DNA of 64,000 bases from Gambelia wislizenii. Its lineage: Eukaryota; Chordata; Lepidosauria; Squamata; Crotaphytidae. The notes under the pieces are model-generated. The model had not been told where the DNA came from. It saw only the letters and a program-made list of their open reading frames with translations, and searched no databases. Of the stretch, positions 33,701-43,071 are shown one piece after another. The translations under genes were made by a program, and so were the position numbers. The stretch is from contig JAUMIR010000001.1 of assembly GCA_030847615.1 (NCBI GenBank), positions 365,234,687-365,298,686 of the forward strand, read 5' to 3'. The number at the start of each line of letters is the position of its first letter. Positions within the stretch are counted from its first letter, which is position 1.

Positions 33701-33720
33701 CATTTGCAGCCATTAGTATG
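30720..33720. other. Unclassified GC-rich 3-kb block
   Basis: Sharply more GC-rich than the AT-rich neighbours. The longest frame is 31878-32543 (+, 221 codons), with no motif I know; frames on both strands are of similar length, so coding is doubtful. A near-perfect direct repeat, CCTGCAGAGAGGACGGTGT, occurs twice 34-35 bases apart near 32629 and 32663. I see no LTRs, no terminal inverted repeats and no recognisable domain. It could be a decayed transposable element of a family I do not recognise, or local GC-rich sequence. Confidence 0.35.
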
Positions 33721-33834
33721 TTGCAACCTTTTATTGCCAACACAATATACTAACCTATACCTAATTTCTTATGTTTATCATGTAACCAATACAAAATATC
33801 TAGTCAACTTGGCATTGTATGTGTCTTCATTTGG

Positions 33835-34035
33835 GATGGGAGTGGGAATGTCTGGTCTGGGTCTGCAAAGAAGAGGGCCCTTGCCTGCTGGTGGAAAGAA
33901 AGCAGAGAGGGGGCCAACTGAACATCCTGTGGGAGGGAGTTCCCCAACCTGGGAGCAGCCACTGAGAAGGACCTTTCCCATGTCTCACCAAACGTGCCTG
34001 TGATGGTAGTGGGGCTGAGAGAAAGTTCTTAAAAC
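33835..34035. repeat. LINE-derived repeat (L2/CR1-like), fragment
   Basis: GGGAGGGAGTTCCCCAACCT, GGGAGCAGCCACTGAGAAGG and CTCACCAAACGTGCCTGTGA, then GGGGCTGAGAGAAAG. The same block recurs at 60880-60970 and more loosely at 55700-55970. It is very common in squamate DNA; clade uncertain. Confidence 0.6.
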
Positions 34036-34650
34036 TAGACAGGCTCATATAGGGAGATATGGTTACTTAACCTAGACTTACACTTTGAGAAACACTGTGG
34101 CATGTTTTCTTAAAAACTACTGGCCACCACATTTCTTATGGATAAACAGGAGAGAGAAATGGTTGGAAGAAAGGATGAAGCACTGTAATGACAAGGGACT
34201 ACTGGAGCCAATAGAACTGGTAAAATGTATAGGCCTCAAACATATGTGACAGGCCAATGGCGCTGCTGCCCCACCCATGGGGAAGCTGCATCTGCATCCA
34301 AAGACTTGTCCAAGATCTGCTTTCCTTCCATTCCATTTATTGAGTTTATTGAAGCGGGGGTGGGCTGCTTCTTCTCTCATGCCTGTCCCCCAAGCTCAAT
34401 GTCAGGCATGACAGAAGGAGCAGCCCAGCCTGGGAAGGTGAGATGAAGCCGGAGTATTGAAGAACCACCCTCCTCTTCCTTCTTTGCAACCAGCAGCTGG
34501 CCAGGTGGCTCCTCCCATGCCTTTAATGGCAGCTGGAATCAGAGGCCACTGCCACTGGGATGGATGAAGGATAGGCATCTCTCCTCCCCTTCCTTGTGGC
34601 GTCCGCCCTCCTCCTAATCTCTGGGTGCTGCCAGATTCCCTTCTTCACCA
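34036..34650. other. Intergenic DNA
   Basis: GC-richer patch with no firm repeat assignment. Confidence 0.35.
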
Positions 34651-34699
34651 AATTGATAGCTTAAAAAAAAAGTTTTTAAAAACAAACAATCACTAGTGC

Positions 34700-34990
34700 T
34701 TCTGGGTGCTTGATGGCATGCCCACCCCGGCACACATCTGACAAATGAGATGTTCAGTTCTGCCCTCTTGGACTGTACAATAAATTACATCAGTTGTCCC
34801 AATGAGCAGGAATGCACATTTCTTTCAGTTTTTTTAAAAGTTCAGGAGACACCGTGAAGGCTTTCCTTGTGGAGTATTTGGTATTTTTTGCCTCCCCTCC
34901 TTCTGAATATGTTGAATCACCACAGGATCCCATTGGGACAAAAGGTATTCTCCTCAAGTTCTATGAGGAGTATTTTCACCATCAAGCCAA
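34700..34990. mobile_element. Fragment related to the MITE at 8440-8970
   Basis: Shares ATGAGCAGGAATGCACATTT, TGAAGGCT, CTCCTTCTGAATATG, ACAAAAGGTATTCT and TATGAGGAGT with 8690-8960, in the same order. Terminal repeats are not visible. Confidence 0.55.
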
Positions 34991-34994
34991 CCCC

Positions 34995-36680
34995 ACTGTC
35001 CCTTGCTCCAAAAAAAGACAAAAAAAGAGGATCTAGGAATCTACAAGCCAGTCAGCCTGATCTCAATGCCAGTAAAATATTAGAACGGATTGCACAGGAG
35101 TCTGTCTGCAAGTAATTTTGATGACACTGCTGTCATCAGTAGGATCCAGGATGGGTTTGTGAAGAACAATTCCTGCCAAACTAAAATTATATCTTTTTTT
35201 GATTGGGTCACCAGTTTAGTAGATGGTGAGAATGCTGTGAATACCATTTAGCTGGGTTTCAGCAAACCATTTGGTAGGGTCTCCCATAATATGTTGATTA
35301 GCAAACTAATTAAATATGGGTTATATGGAAACAGCATCAGATGAATCCATAATTGGTTGGAACACCATGCTCAAAGAATCATCATCAATGGCTGCACTTC
35401 AAACTGGAAGGAGGTCTCGAGTGGAGTGCCTCAGAGTTCTGTCCTAGAGCAATTACTGTTCAACAATATCAGTCACTTATATGACAGGGTGGAGAGAATC
35501 CTTATCAAGTTTGCAGATGATAAAAAAATCTGGGAGGGGTGGCTAAAACATTGGAAGATAGGACAGAATCCCAAAGGACCTTGATAAACTAGAAAATTGT
35601 GGGGGGAATAAAATGAAATTAAATAGAGACAAATGCAAAATTCTACATTCGGGGCTTGTCTATATGGTGAAAATAATCCAAATGGCAATTGCATGGAAGG
35701 CAGTCTGTACAAATGGGCATTCACATAAATACGTGTCATTCAGAAGGGGGGCAGCCAAATCCACCTTAAACTCTGTGTGGGAAGCCTCCGGGGCCTCTCC
35801 CAGACTTTTTAAAAAGCTCCATACGGCATGCGAACATGTGATCATTAGGACAGTTGCATTCCCATTGCTGTGACCAGGCAGCATAATCTGATTGGCTGGA
35901 CAAGCATGGGGGTGGGGCTAGAAACCCCTAGCCCCACCCCCACATTGCCTGCTGCCTCCGTGTCGGATTTTCAGCTAAGTAAGGGTCCGGCAAGTCAATA
36001 AAACAGTGATCTTTTACTCTTTTTTCCCCCTTTTTGTAAATATGCATGTGTGCACCATGGTAAACTGCTTTTAAAAAAAAATTGATGGCAGCAGATTTAA
36101 AAGTGTGAGAAAATCACTTGCAGCCACCACCTTGTTGGCTAGGGGGCATGTGAAGTTTAGGGGGGCTCTTTTGACTGTTAAGACAAGTCACAGCAGTGCG
36201 AATGGCTGCTTTTTCAGGGGTGTTTGTATTTTTCCCCCTCGTATAGACAGGACCTTAGGCTACATGAACCAAAGGTACAGCTATAATATGGGGGCTACAT
36301 GGCTCAGCAGTACTACTTGCAAAAAGGAACTTGCAACTTATGATTATTGTTGATCATAAGTTGAACATGAGCCAGCAATGTGATGTTACAGCAAAGAAGA
36401 TGAATGCTATTTTAGCCTGCGTTGATAGAAGCACGGTTTCCAAGTTGAGGGAATAATAGTAATAGTTTCATTGTATTCTGTGCTAGTCAGGTCTCATCTG
36501 GAGTACTGGGCAGTTCTGGGCATTTCATTTTAAGAAGGACATAGACAAGTTGAAGCAGGTTCAGAGAAGGGCAACAAGGAAGATAAGAGGTATGGAGAAC
36601 AAAAGATATGAGGAAAGGTTGAAGGAGCTGGGCATGTTCAGCTGGGTGAAGAGAAGGCTGAGGGGTAACATGATCATACT
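34995..36680 (+). mobile_element. CR1 LINE reverse-transcriptase fragment, split by a MITE
   Basis: Plus-strand pieces: KPVSLISMPVK-like start near 35040, LGFSKPFGRVSHNML-like motif A near 35255, then 35357-35584 with INGCTSNWKEVSSGVPQSSV, LYDRVERILIKFADDKKIW (catalytic ADD kept) and MKLNRDKCKILHS. The MITE at 35651-36259 follows. The CR1 resumes with YSYNMGATWLSS, then [13 protein letters not shown] and [16 protein letters not shown] and [12 protein letters not shown]. Many stops. Thus it is a dead copy. Confidence 0.8.
35651..36259. mobile_element. MITE of the GGGCTTGTCTATA family inside CR1
   Basis: Left GGGGCTTGTCTATATGG and right reverse complement AAGGTCCTGTCTATACG. CR1 sequence breaks off after CTACATTC and resumes with CTACATGA, giving a 6-of-8 target duplication of the 8-bp type typical of hAT elements. 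Confidence 0.75.
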
Positions 36681-37015
36681 TTCCCCTTGCTCCCCCCTTG
36701 TTCTTAAGGCAATAGGAAACTTGGAGGCAATAATATTGGCCATTCCTAAGGTTAAAAAGGATGTATCCATATACTTGAAAACTCGTGTATGGTTCTCAGA
36801 ATGAGGGACAGAGAAGGCTTGAGCTTCCTAGACTGGGCTGGGGGGGTGAGCCCCCCTGAAATGATCTTGCAAAATTGAACCACCAAGACTTCTATGTGGC
36901 TGAGCTCCTCAGGAATTATCAATCAGAAGTGTACTAAATGATCAAACACTAAGAAATATTAAGTCAGCAATTGTTGATCCCTCCCAGGAATACTAAAACT
37001 TGCCTGCAGCCTATC

Positions 37016-37364
37016 TGTGATGCACCAGTAACACACTCACATTAACTCAACAAGATTTCTTTATTGAGCAAGGCAATATGTTCCAGTAACATGTAAAAAG
37101 CCAGAACTGAAGCTTCCCCAACCACAGAGAATAGATAAACCCTTCCAGTGTGAGAATGGTATGCAGGGGGAGGAGGGGAGAGATGCATCCAGGTGCCACG
37201 GCCTTGAAGTCTCAAGAGGAGAAAAATTTCCCGGCTAAAGGCTGGCTGGCTGCATTCCATGGACCGAGAGGCCTAAGCAGGGAAATCAGTCCAGGAAAAA
37301 AACTCGTGTCAGGACCTTCCATGGATTCTACTCTAATACCCAGAATCCAGGGGAGACCATGACA
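37016..37364 (-). repeat. 3' LTR of chromovirus copy 2
   Basis: Plus-strand TGTGATGCACC...CCATGACA. It carries CTTTATTGAG (minus AATAAAG), the probable polyadenylation signal. It differs from the other LTR at about 20 positions plus two small indels. Confidence 0.95.
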
Positions 37365-37497
37365 TACCTCCCCACAAATGAGAACCTCTCCCCTTCAAAC
37401 CCCAGCACCCACTCTGCGAAAATAGAACAGAAAGCAAGAGTCCAAACTGAGAATGACACTCAACCAGGCTTATTAGGGAAGCGGGCATGGAATTTCC

Positions 37498-38790
37498 TTA
37501 ACAAGCGAGGAGCCCTGATATGTTCAACATTAACCCATTTGGCATGAGCCATAGGCAGATGTTTCCACTTTTAAAAGTATTGAAGCACCCCCCTGTGTAT
37601 TCGAGAGTCCAGTACATCAGAAATGTCAAAATGTTGACCGTTGTCCACCATGATGGAGCAGGGAGTGTCAGGGGCTGGATGATGTAGATCTGAAGAGCAT
37701 GCAGGCTTGAGCAAGCTAGAGTGAAACACAGGATGGACATTACGATACAGTTTTGGCAAAGACAATTCAAAAGCTAAAGGATTGATAACTCTAGCAATAG
37801 GGAAAGGTCCAATGTACTTTGGACCCAGTTTCTTCGAAGGGTGAGGGCTCTTCAAGAACTTAGTGGAGAGGTATACTGGCTCTCCCACAGCATAATGGGG
37901 TATGGGGTCCCGCTTTTTATCAGTGTGCTCTTTGTAGCAAGCCTTTGCAAACTCCAAGACTGACACCACTTTTGGCCATGCCTCTCTGATCTTAGTACTC
38001 CACTGAGTCACAGGAACTGGGTCTTTGGAATCCCCTTCCCCCAGGGGCAGAGGCTTGAAGTCCTGTCTGAAGACAATCTTAAATGGAGATAGGCCCGTAC
38101 TTTGGTGCATAGCATTGTTGTATGCCACCTCCGCAAAAGGTAGCAAATCCACCCAGTCAGATTGCTGAAAGTTGATATAACACCTCAGGTACTGCTCCAA
38201 AATCTGGTTCAAGCATTCAGTCTGTCCGTCTGTCTGTGGATTATGGGAACTACTCATCCCTAGTTCAATTCCCAAGAATCTCGTAAATGCTTTCCAAAAT
38301 TGGGAACTGAATTGACCCCCTCTGTCCAAGATAATCTTAGTGGGGATCCTGTGTGGTCTGTATGTGTTGAAAAAACAACTTAGCCAGCTGTAAGGCAGTT
38401 GGGACCTTCTTGCAGGCAACAAAATGAGCTTGCTTGGAAAACAAGTCTGTTACCACCCAAATAACTATCTTTTTCTTAATCTCTGGCAACTCAACAATAA
38501 AGTCCATGCTAATGACCTCCCAAGGTTTAGTGCGGGTAGGCAATGGCTACAACAGACCTTTTGGCTTTCCACCTCCCTTTTTTGCAATAGCACATGTATG
38601 ACAACCCTTTACATAATCCTCTGCCTCCTTGAGCATTTTAGGCCACCAAAATTCTCGTCTTCTCAAGTGCAATGTTTTTATATACCCAAAGTGACCTGCG
38701 CTTTTCACATCATGGAACTGCTTAAGGATGGCTGCCCTCATAGCCTCAGGGACATACATGCAGTCCCCTCCAAGCCAACCCCCCTGCATA
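37498..38790 (-). pseudogene. Integrase and chromodomain of chromovirus copy 2
   Basis: Pieces 38547-38789 (HHCC: QFHDVKSAGHFGY ... GCHTCAIAK), 38337-38543 (MDFIVELPEIKKK, first Asp) and 37571-38422 (283 codons, the longest open piece of this element). The last has ILDRGGQFSSQFW (second Asp) and NPQTDGQTECLNQ (the Glu), then GPKYIGPFP and VHPVFHSSLLKP. The chromodomain ISDVLDSRIHRG-LQYF is cut by a TAA and would continue KWKHLPMAHAKWVNVEHI to about 37500. In copy 1 the same codon position is open. DDE residues are present but no single frame joins them. Confidence 0.9.
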
Positions 38791-38839
38791 ACTACCTCCC
38801 TTGCATGAGAGAGGAACTAAGGGTCATGAGAAAAGGTGT

Positions 38840-39590
38840 CTACCATTTGAGATCGCCAACCGTCCCCCTTACCCTCAGTGAGGAGGAGGGGGAAGATCCC
38901 GGGGATGTTGGGGTCTGTGTCATGTCCGGGACTGCATACGATGGAGTCAGCCCATCAGGCACCCTGCACAAGTCTTGACCCCCAGGGGAAAGAGGGACTG
39001 AGGCGGGGTCTGCATTGGTCTCTTGTCGTTTGGCCTGGCTGCATGTGAGGACTGCAAGTCCCAAGTGGGAGGGGGAGAAAACCGTATCCACCACCTCCTT
39101 CCGTTTACTGTCGTGTTGAGGAAGCCTGGACAAAGTGTCAGCTAAAAAATTCTTTTCACCTGGGAGAAACTTCAGTGTGAAGTTAAACCAGTAAAAGAAG
39201 CTGGCTCACCGAATTTGCTTGGGGTTAAAGCGGCGATGGGTTTTCAAAGCTTCTGAATTTTTATGATCCAGCCAAACCTTGAAAGGTTGGGAGGATCCTT
39301 CCAGTAGATGGCACCAGGTCTCCAATGCTACTTTGATAGCCCCCGCCTCTTTCCATCTGGGACACTGGCCAATTTCATTCAGTTTCACTGAACTTCTTTG
39401 ACAGGTACACACAGGGTCTGAGTTCCCCACCCTCATCCTGTTGTAACAACACCCCCCCATCGCCACATCCGAGTCATCCACTTGAACCACAAAAGGCTGA
39501 TTGGGGTTGGGGTGCTTGAGAATGGGCTCAGAGGTGAAGAGCTTTTTCAGCTTTTCAAATGCCATTTGACATTGGTCAGTCCACACTGTC
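38840..39590 (-). pseudogene. RNase H and tether of chromovirus copy 2
   Basis: 39206-39586 begins [20 protein letters not shown] and reads PFVVQVDDSDVAMGG (RNase H catalytic Asp; the usual VDASD is VDDSD here), ending KVWLDHKNSEALKT, where copy 1 has WTDRKN. 38840-39133 carries SRLPQHDSKRKEVVDTVFSP, the tether before integrase. Confidence 0.85.
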
Positions 39591-39652
39591 TTTTGCGGTG
39601 GCTTTTCGTCCTTCCCCTTCCCAGTTTGTTTCTTTTCCCCCAGTCCTTTGGT

Positions 39653-40410
39653 TTACAACAGGTCAGTAAGGGGTAGGGCAGCCTCAGCAAAGTCAGGGAT
39701 GAAGGAGCAATAAAAGTTAGCAAACCCTAGGAAGCTCTGAAGCTGTTTCCTGGTTCTGGGAGCCTCCCATGCGAGAACTCCCTTAACCTTCTCAGGATCC
39801 ATTTCAACCCCCCTGCTAGAGATGTGGTACCCCAAATAATCCAAATAATCCAAGCAGGTTTGGTGGAATTCACATTTTGACAACTTAGCATACAAATTAT
39901 TTTCTCCCAGTTTACTGAGCACTTTCTTTACCAACTTAACATGGGATGTATAGTCCTCCAAGTAGATGAGCATATCATCCAGATACACCAGTACACCTTT
40001 GTACAAAAAACTCTCTATGCACATCTTTAATCAAGTTCATGAACACCCCGGGAGCTCCGGCTAACCCAAATGGCATCACGCAGAATTCGAAGACCCCCAA
40101 CTGACAATTAAAAGCAGTTTTCCATTCATCCCCTTCCTTGATTCGCACTCAGTAATATGCCTCTCGCAAGTCCAACTTGGTGAATATTTTTCCTTTGGCC
40201 AAATGAGCCAAGATATCCTTCATTAATGGGAGGGGTATTGATTTACAACACTGATAGCATTTAATGATCTGTAATCAATGCAAAGACAGAGGGAGAAATC
40301 GCTTTTGTGTCTGAATAACACTGGGGCCCCCAAGGGAGAAGTCTTAGGTCAGATAAACTCCCAGTTTATAACTACTATCTATAAACTCCCAGAGTGCATC
40401 CATCTCCGCC
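39653..40410 (-). pseudogene. Reverse transcriptase of chromovirus copy 2
   Basis: 39653-40024 has [20 protein letters not shown] (catalytic YLDD intact), then SKCEFHQTCLDYLDYLGYHI with a three-residue duplication LDY-LDY, and LQSFLGFANFYCSFIPDFA. The N-terminal half, 40030-40410, is only readable in fragments (FTKLDLREAYY region near 40190; an [13 protein letters not shown] region near 40060). The LDY repeat matches a 9-base duplication CCAAATAAT at about 39831-39850. Confidence 0.88.
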
Positions 40411-40414
40411 GGGG

Positions 40415-41060
40415 TCATGGAGTAAATTTTGGGCTTGGGCAGTGCTGCCTCCGAGACTGTCTCAATTGCACAGTCAAACGGCCTGTGGGGGGGGGGGGTA
40501 AAATGTCACATTCCTTCTCCTCAAACATGTACTGCCACTGTTTATACTCCACCAGCAGGTCTTTCATTTCCCTCTGCACCATAGCTACTTTAAAACTCTG
40601 GTGAATGTTCCCTAATGGGGGATCCAGCTCCAGAGAGGCCTCAATACACCCATACAATCCATGTTCCCTCACACACATGGGATCAGTAAAAGTCACAGTT
40701 TCTCTGATCCAGTCTATGGTGGGGTTGTGAAATTTCAACCAGTTCAAACCTACCACCACGGCTGGGACTAGGCCTGGGGCTACCACGAACTATAGCTCCT
40801 CCTGATGGTTTCCCATCTTCATTTGCACTGGGCCAGTCATTCGTCTCACGCCCCCCCCTTCATCACCCCCCTTTCCATCTGGGACAGCCATACTGGCTTG
40901 TCCAGCTTTGTAGTGTTGACTGAGAGTTCTCTGACTAGGGAGGGATGAATTTTCACCTGCGTCCATCCACAGTCCACCATCACATTACTTTCCAGGGGAC
41001 TCCATTATCTATAACCCCTATCTTGGCCTTTATAAAAAATGGGGCTTTTACTCCACTCAC
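40415..41060 (-). pseudogene. Aspartic protease region of chromovirus copy 2
   Basis: Minus-strand 41000-40930 reads VMVDCGWTQVKIHPSLVREL and KLDKPVWLSQMERG. 40415-40786 continues with VVGLNWLKFHNPTIDWI and a linker ending before RT (YMFEEKECDILPP). The active-site triplet is DCG, not D-S/T-G, so the enzyme is predicted inactive. Frames differ between the two parts. Confidence 0.8.
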
Positions 41061-41104
41061 CACAGCACTTGGGCACCTTTCAGGATTAGTCCGCCCTCAG
41101 GTGC

Positions 41105-42675
41105 TTAGTAGGGTGGGCTGGATCCTACCAGCTCAACGTTTCCCACTGGCTCAATGTCAGATGAGGACTTGCTGTCATCCAGCTCCTCAGAAGACTCCCC
41201 CACAGTGTGGCTGGGGATTAGGGTGTGTGCCATCACTTTGGACTTTGGCTTGAATGGCGTCTTTGGTGTTGCCGGCTTTCCCTCTGCCTTCTTACCTCCC
41301 TCTTTGGTGGGGCTGCCCTGGGGTTGCTTCTCTGGGCACTCAGCTATGCAGTGGCCTCCTTTTCTGCAGTGCAAGCACAGGCCCTTCCGCATCCATCACT
41401 CCCGCTCTGACTCCCCCAATGTGCCTCCAGTTGACCATGCCATCTTGGTCTTATTCCCTGTGCCCCTGCTGGGCTTCCCAACTAGTCCCTGGCACTGCTG
41501 GGCCAGCTTCACACTCTGCCTCAGGGTTTCCACCTCCCCAGCCAGCTGCACCCACCCCATGAGGCTTTCGGGGTTCCCTTGGGCTAAAGCCCACTCCAGG
41601 ACACCTGTGTTGAGGCCATCCTGCAAATACTGCACCTTAGTGGCCTCGGTCCAGTCAGGGATCTGGCTGGCCAGGTGGCGAAATTCAGAAGCCACAGTTC
41701 TCGAGCTTTGGCGTAGACATATTCAGCCACAGTTCTCGAGCTTTGGCGTAGACGTTGTAGTTCTGTGCACACACACCTCATCCTCAGTGGGTCTTCAAAT
41801 TGCACTCTGAGGGCCATCATGAAGTCATGGAAGCTTCCTAACTCTGGAGCCCCCATGTCATAGAGCCCCACCAGCCATTGTGCCACCTCTTCCTCTAACT
41901 GGTTGGAGACATACTGTACCTTCTCGGCCTCCATCTGGAATTCTTCTTTCCAGTGAGATATGAATCCCATCACCTGGGTTAGGAAGTATGGCCGCTTTGT
42001 GGTGTCCCCATCAAAGGTGGCCTTCGGGTCCCGATGCTTGAGGCCATGTGGTCGCACCTGTGGCTCAAGCAGGCCAGCATCCGCCAGGGGTACTGGACCA
42101 CCAGGAGCTGGTGGGACCAGGCCACCATCAGGAGGGGCAGGGACCCCTCCTGGGGGTGCCGGGACCCCACCCCTTGGGGAGCTGGCAACTGGGAACCCTG
42201 GGGTGGCTGTCCCCCCGGGGCTGCAGGTTGCTGATGCAGTCTCTGTAGGATTTCCAGGAGGCTTGCCTGCATGGTCTCCATCTGCTGCTTTAGCTGCTGC
42301 ACTTCTCTCTACAATTCTGGGCGAGAGGGTCTCGCCCCGGGCTCACGAAACTCCTCAGTCGGGGGCTGTCCAATCTTAGGGATCTCTGCTCTTCCTGACC
42401 TCTTTCATCTGGCCAGAGCCAGCTAGCTCCCATGGCCACTCCCACTCCATGCACAGGTGTCTCGGAGAAGGTGAGGCTGCCCACCCCTAGGGCTTGCCTG
42501 GCTCCCAGCTCCATGAGGTTGGGGGGAGGGTCAGTCTTCCAGCCCTCCGTCGATCTCGGCTCAGCTCTCCCTCCGCTAAGCCTGCACCGGCATCTGGCAA
42601 GCCGGCTCCCTGGTCATCGCCTGTGGCCAGGACTTTCTCTGTCTGAGTTCCAGTCTCTGTGTCTTCAGACATCAT
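41105..42675 (-). pseudogene. Gag of chromovirus copy 2
   Basis: Pieces: 42487-42675 (start MMSEDTETGTQ), 42290-42514, 41979-42302 (MQQLKQQMETMQASLLEILQ, predicted coiled coil), 41584-42057 (capsid core: ATFDGDTTKRPYFL, YVSNQLEEEVAQWL, GSFHDFMMAL), 41396-41695 and 41105-41392 with one knuckle CLHCRKGGHCIAEC. A 35-bp tandem duplication at 41692-41753 shifts the frame inside the capsid core. Compare 14450-15983. Confidence 0.9.
41692..41753. repeat. 35-bp tandem duplication in gag
   Basis: CCACAGTTCTCGAGCTTTGG followed by CGTAGAC occurs at 41692 and again at 41727, a perfect 27-base match with period 35. Copy 1 has the sequence once, so the duplication is specific to copy 2 and is frame-breaking. 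Confidence 0.9.
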
Positions 42676-42712
42676 GGGCAGGAAATATGGAGGATTGTGA
42701 GTTCTGGCTTAC

Positions 42713-43066
42713 TGTGATACACCAGTAACACACTCACATTAACTCAACAGGATTTCTTTATTGAGCAAGGCAATGTGTTCCAGTAACATGTAAAAAGCCA
42801 GAACTGAAGCTTTCCCAACCACAGACAATAGATAAACCCTTCCAATGGTGAGAATGGTATGCAGAGGGAGGAGGGGAGAGAGAGATGTGTCCAGGTGCCG
42901 CGGCCTTGAAGTCTCAAGAGGAGAAACATTCCCAGGCTAAAGGCAGGCTGGCTGCATTCCAGGGACTGAGAGGCCTAAGCAGGGAAATCAGTCCAGGAAC
43001 CAAACTCGTGTCAGGACCTTCAATGGATTCTACTCTAATACCCAGAATCCAGGGGAGACCGTGACA
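42713..43066 (-). repeat. 5' LTR of chromovirus copy 2
   Basis: Plus-strand TGTGATACACC...CCGTGACA. Minus-strand sequence just inside (GTAAGCCAGAACTCACAATC) is the candidate primer-binding region; tRNA not identified. Confidence 0.95.
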
Positions 43067-43071
43067 CTATC

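Larger units (their letters stand above)
37016..43066 (-). mobile_element. Complete Ty3/gypsy chromovirus (copy 2), decayed
   Basis: Sister of copy 1, same orientation: LTRs of about 350 bp, perfect target duplication CTATC (37011-37015 and 43067-43071), purine tract TGTGGGGAGGTA (minus strand) inside the 3' LTR, and minus-order gag, protease, RT, RNase H, integrase and a broken chromodomain. LTRs of copies 1 and 2 are alignable but clearly different (shared TGTGAT...ACAC, CTTTATTG, AGTGTGAGAATGGTAT), so they represent two subfamilies. All genes carry frameshifts or stops. Confidence 0.95.

Noticed and set aside
33134..33703. 189-codon minus-strand frame
   Set aside because: Same block, no recognisable domain; treated as chance.
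37016..43066. Copy 2 as a segmental duplication of copy 1
   Set aside because: Different LTR subfamily, different target duplication and different flanks.
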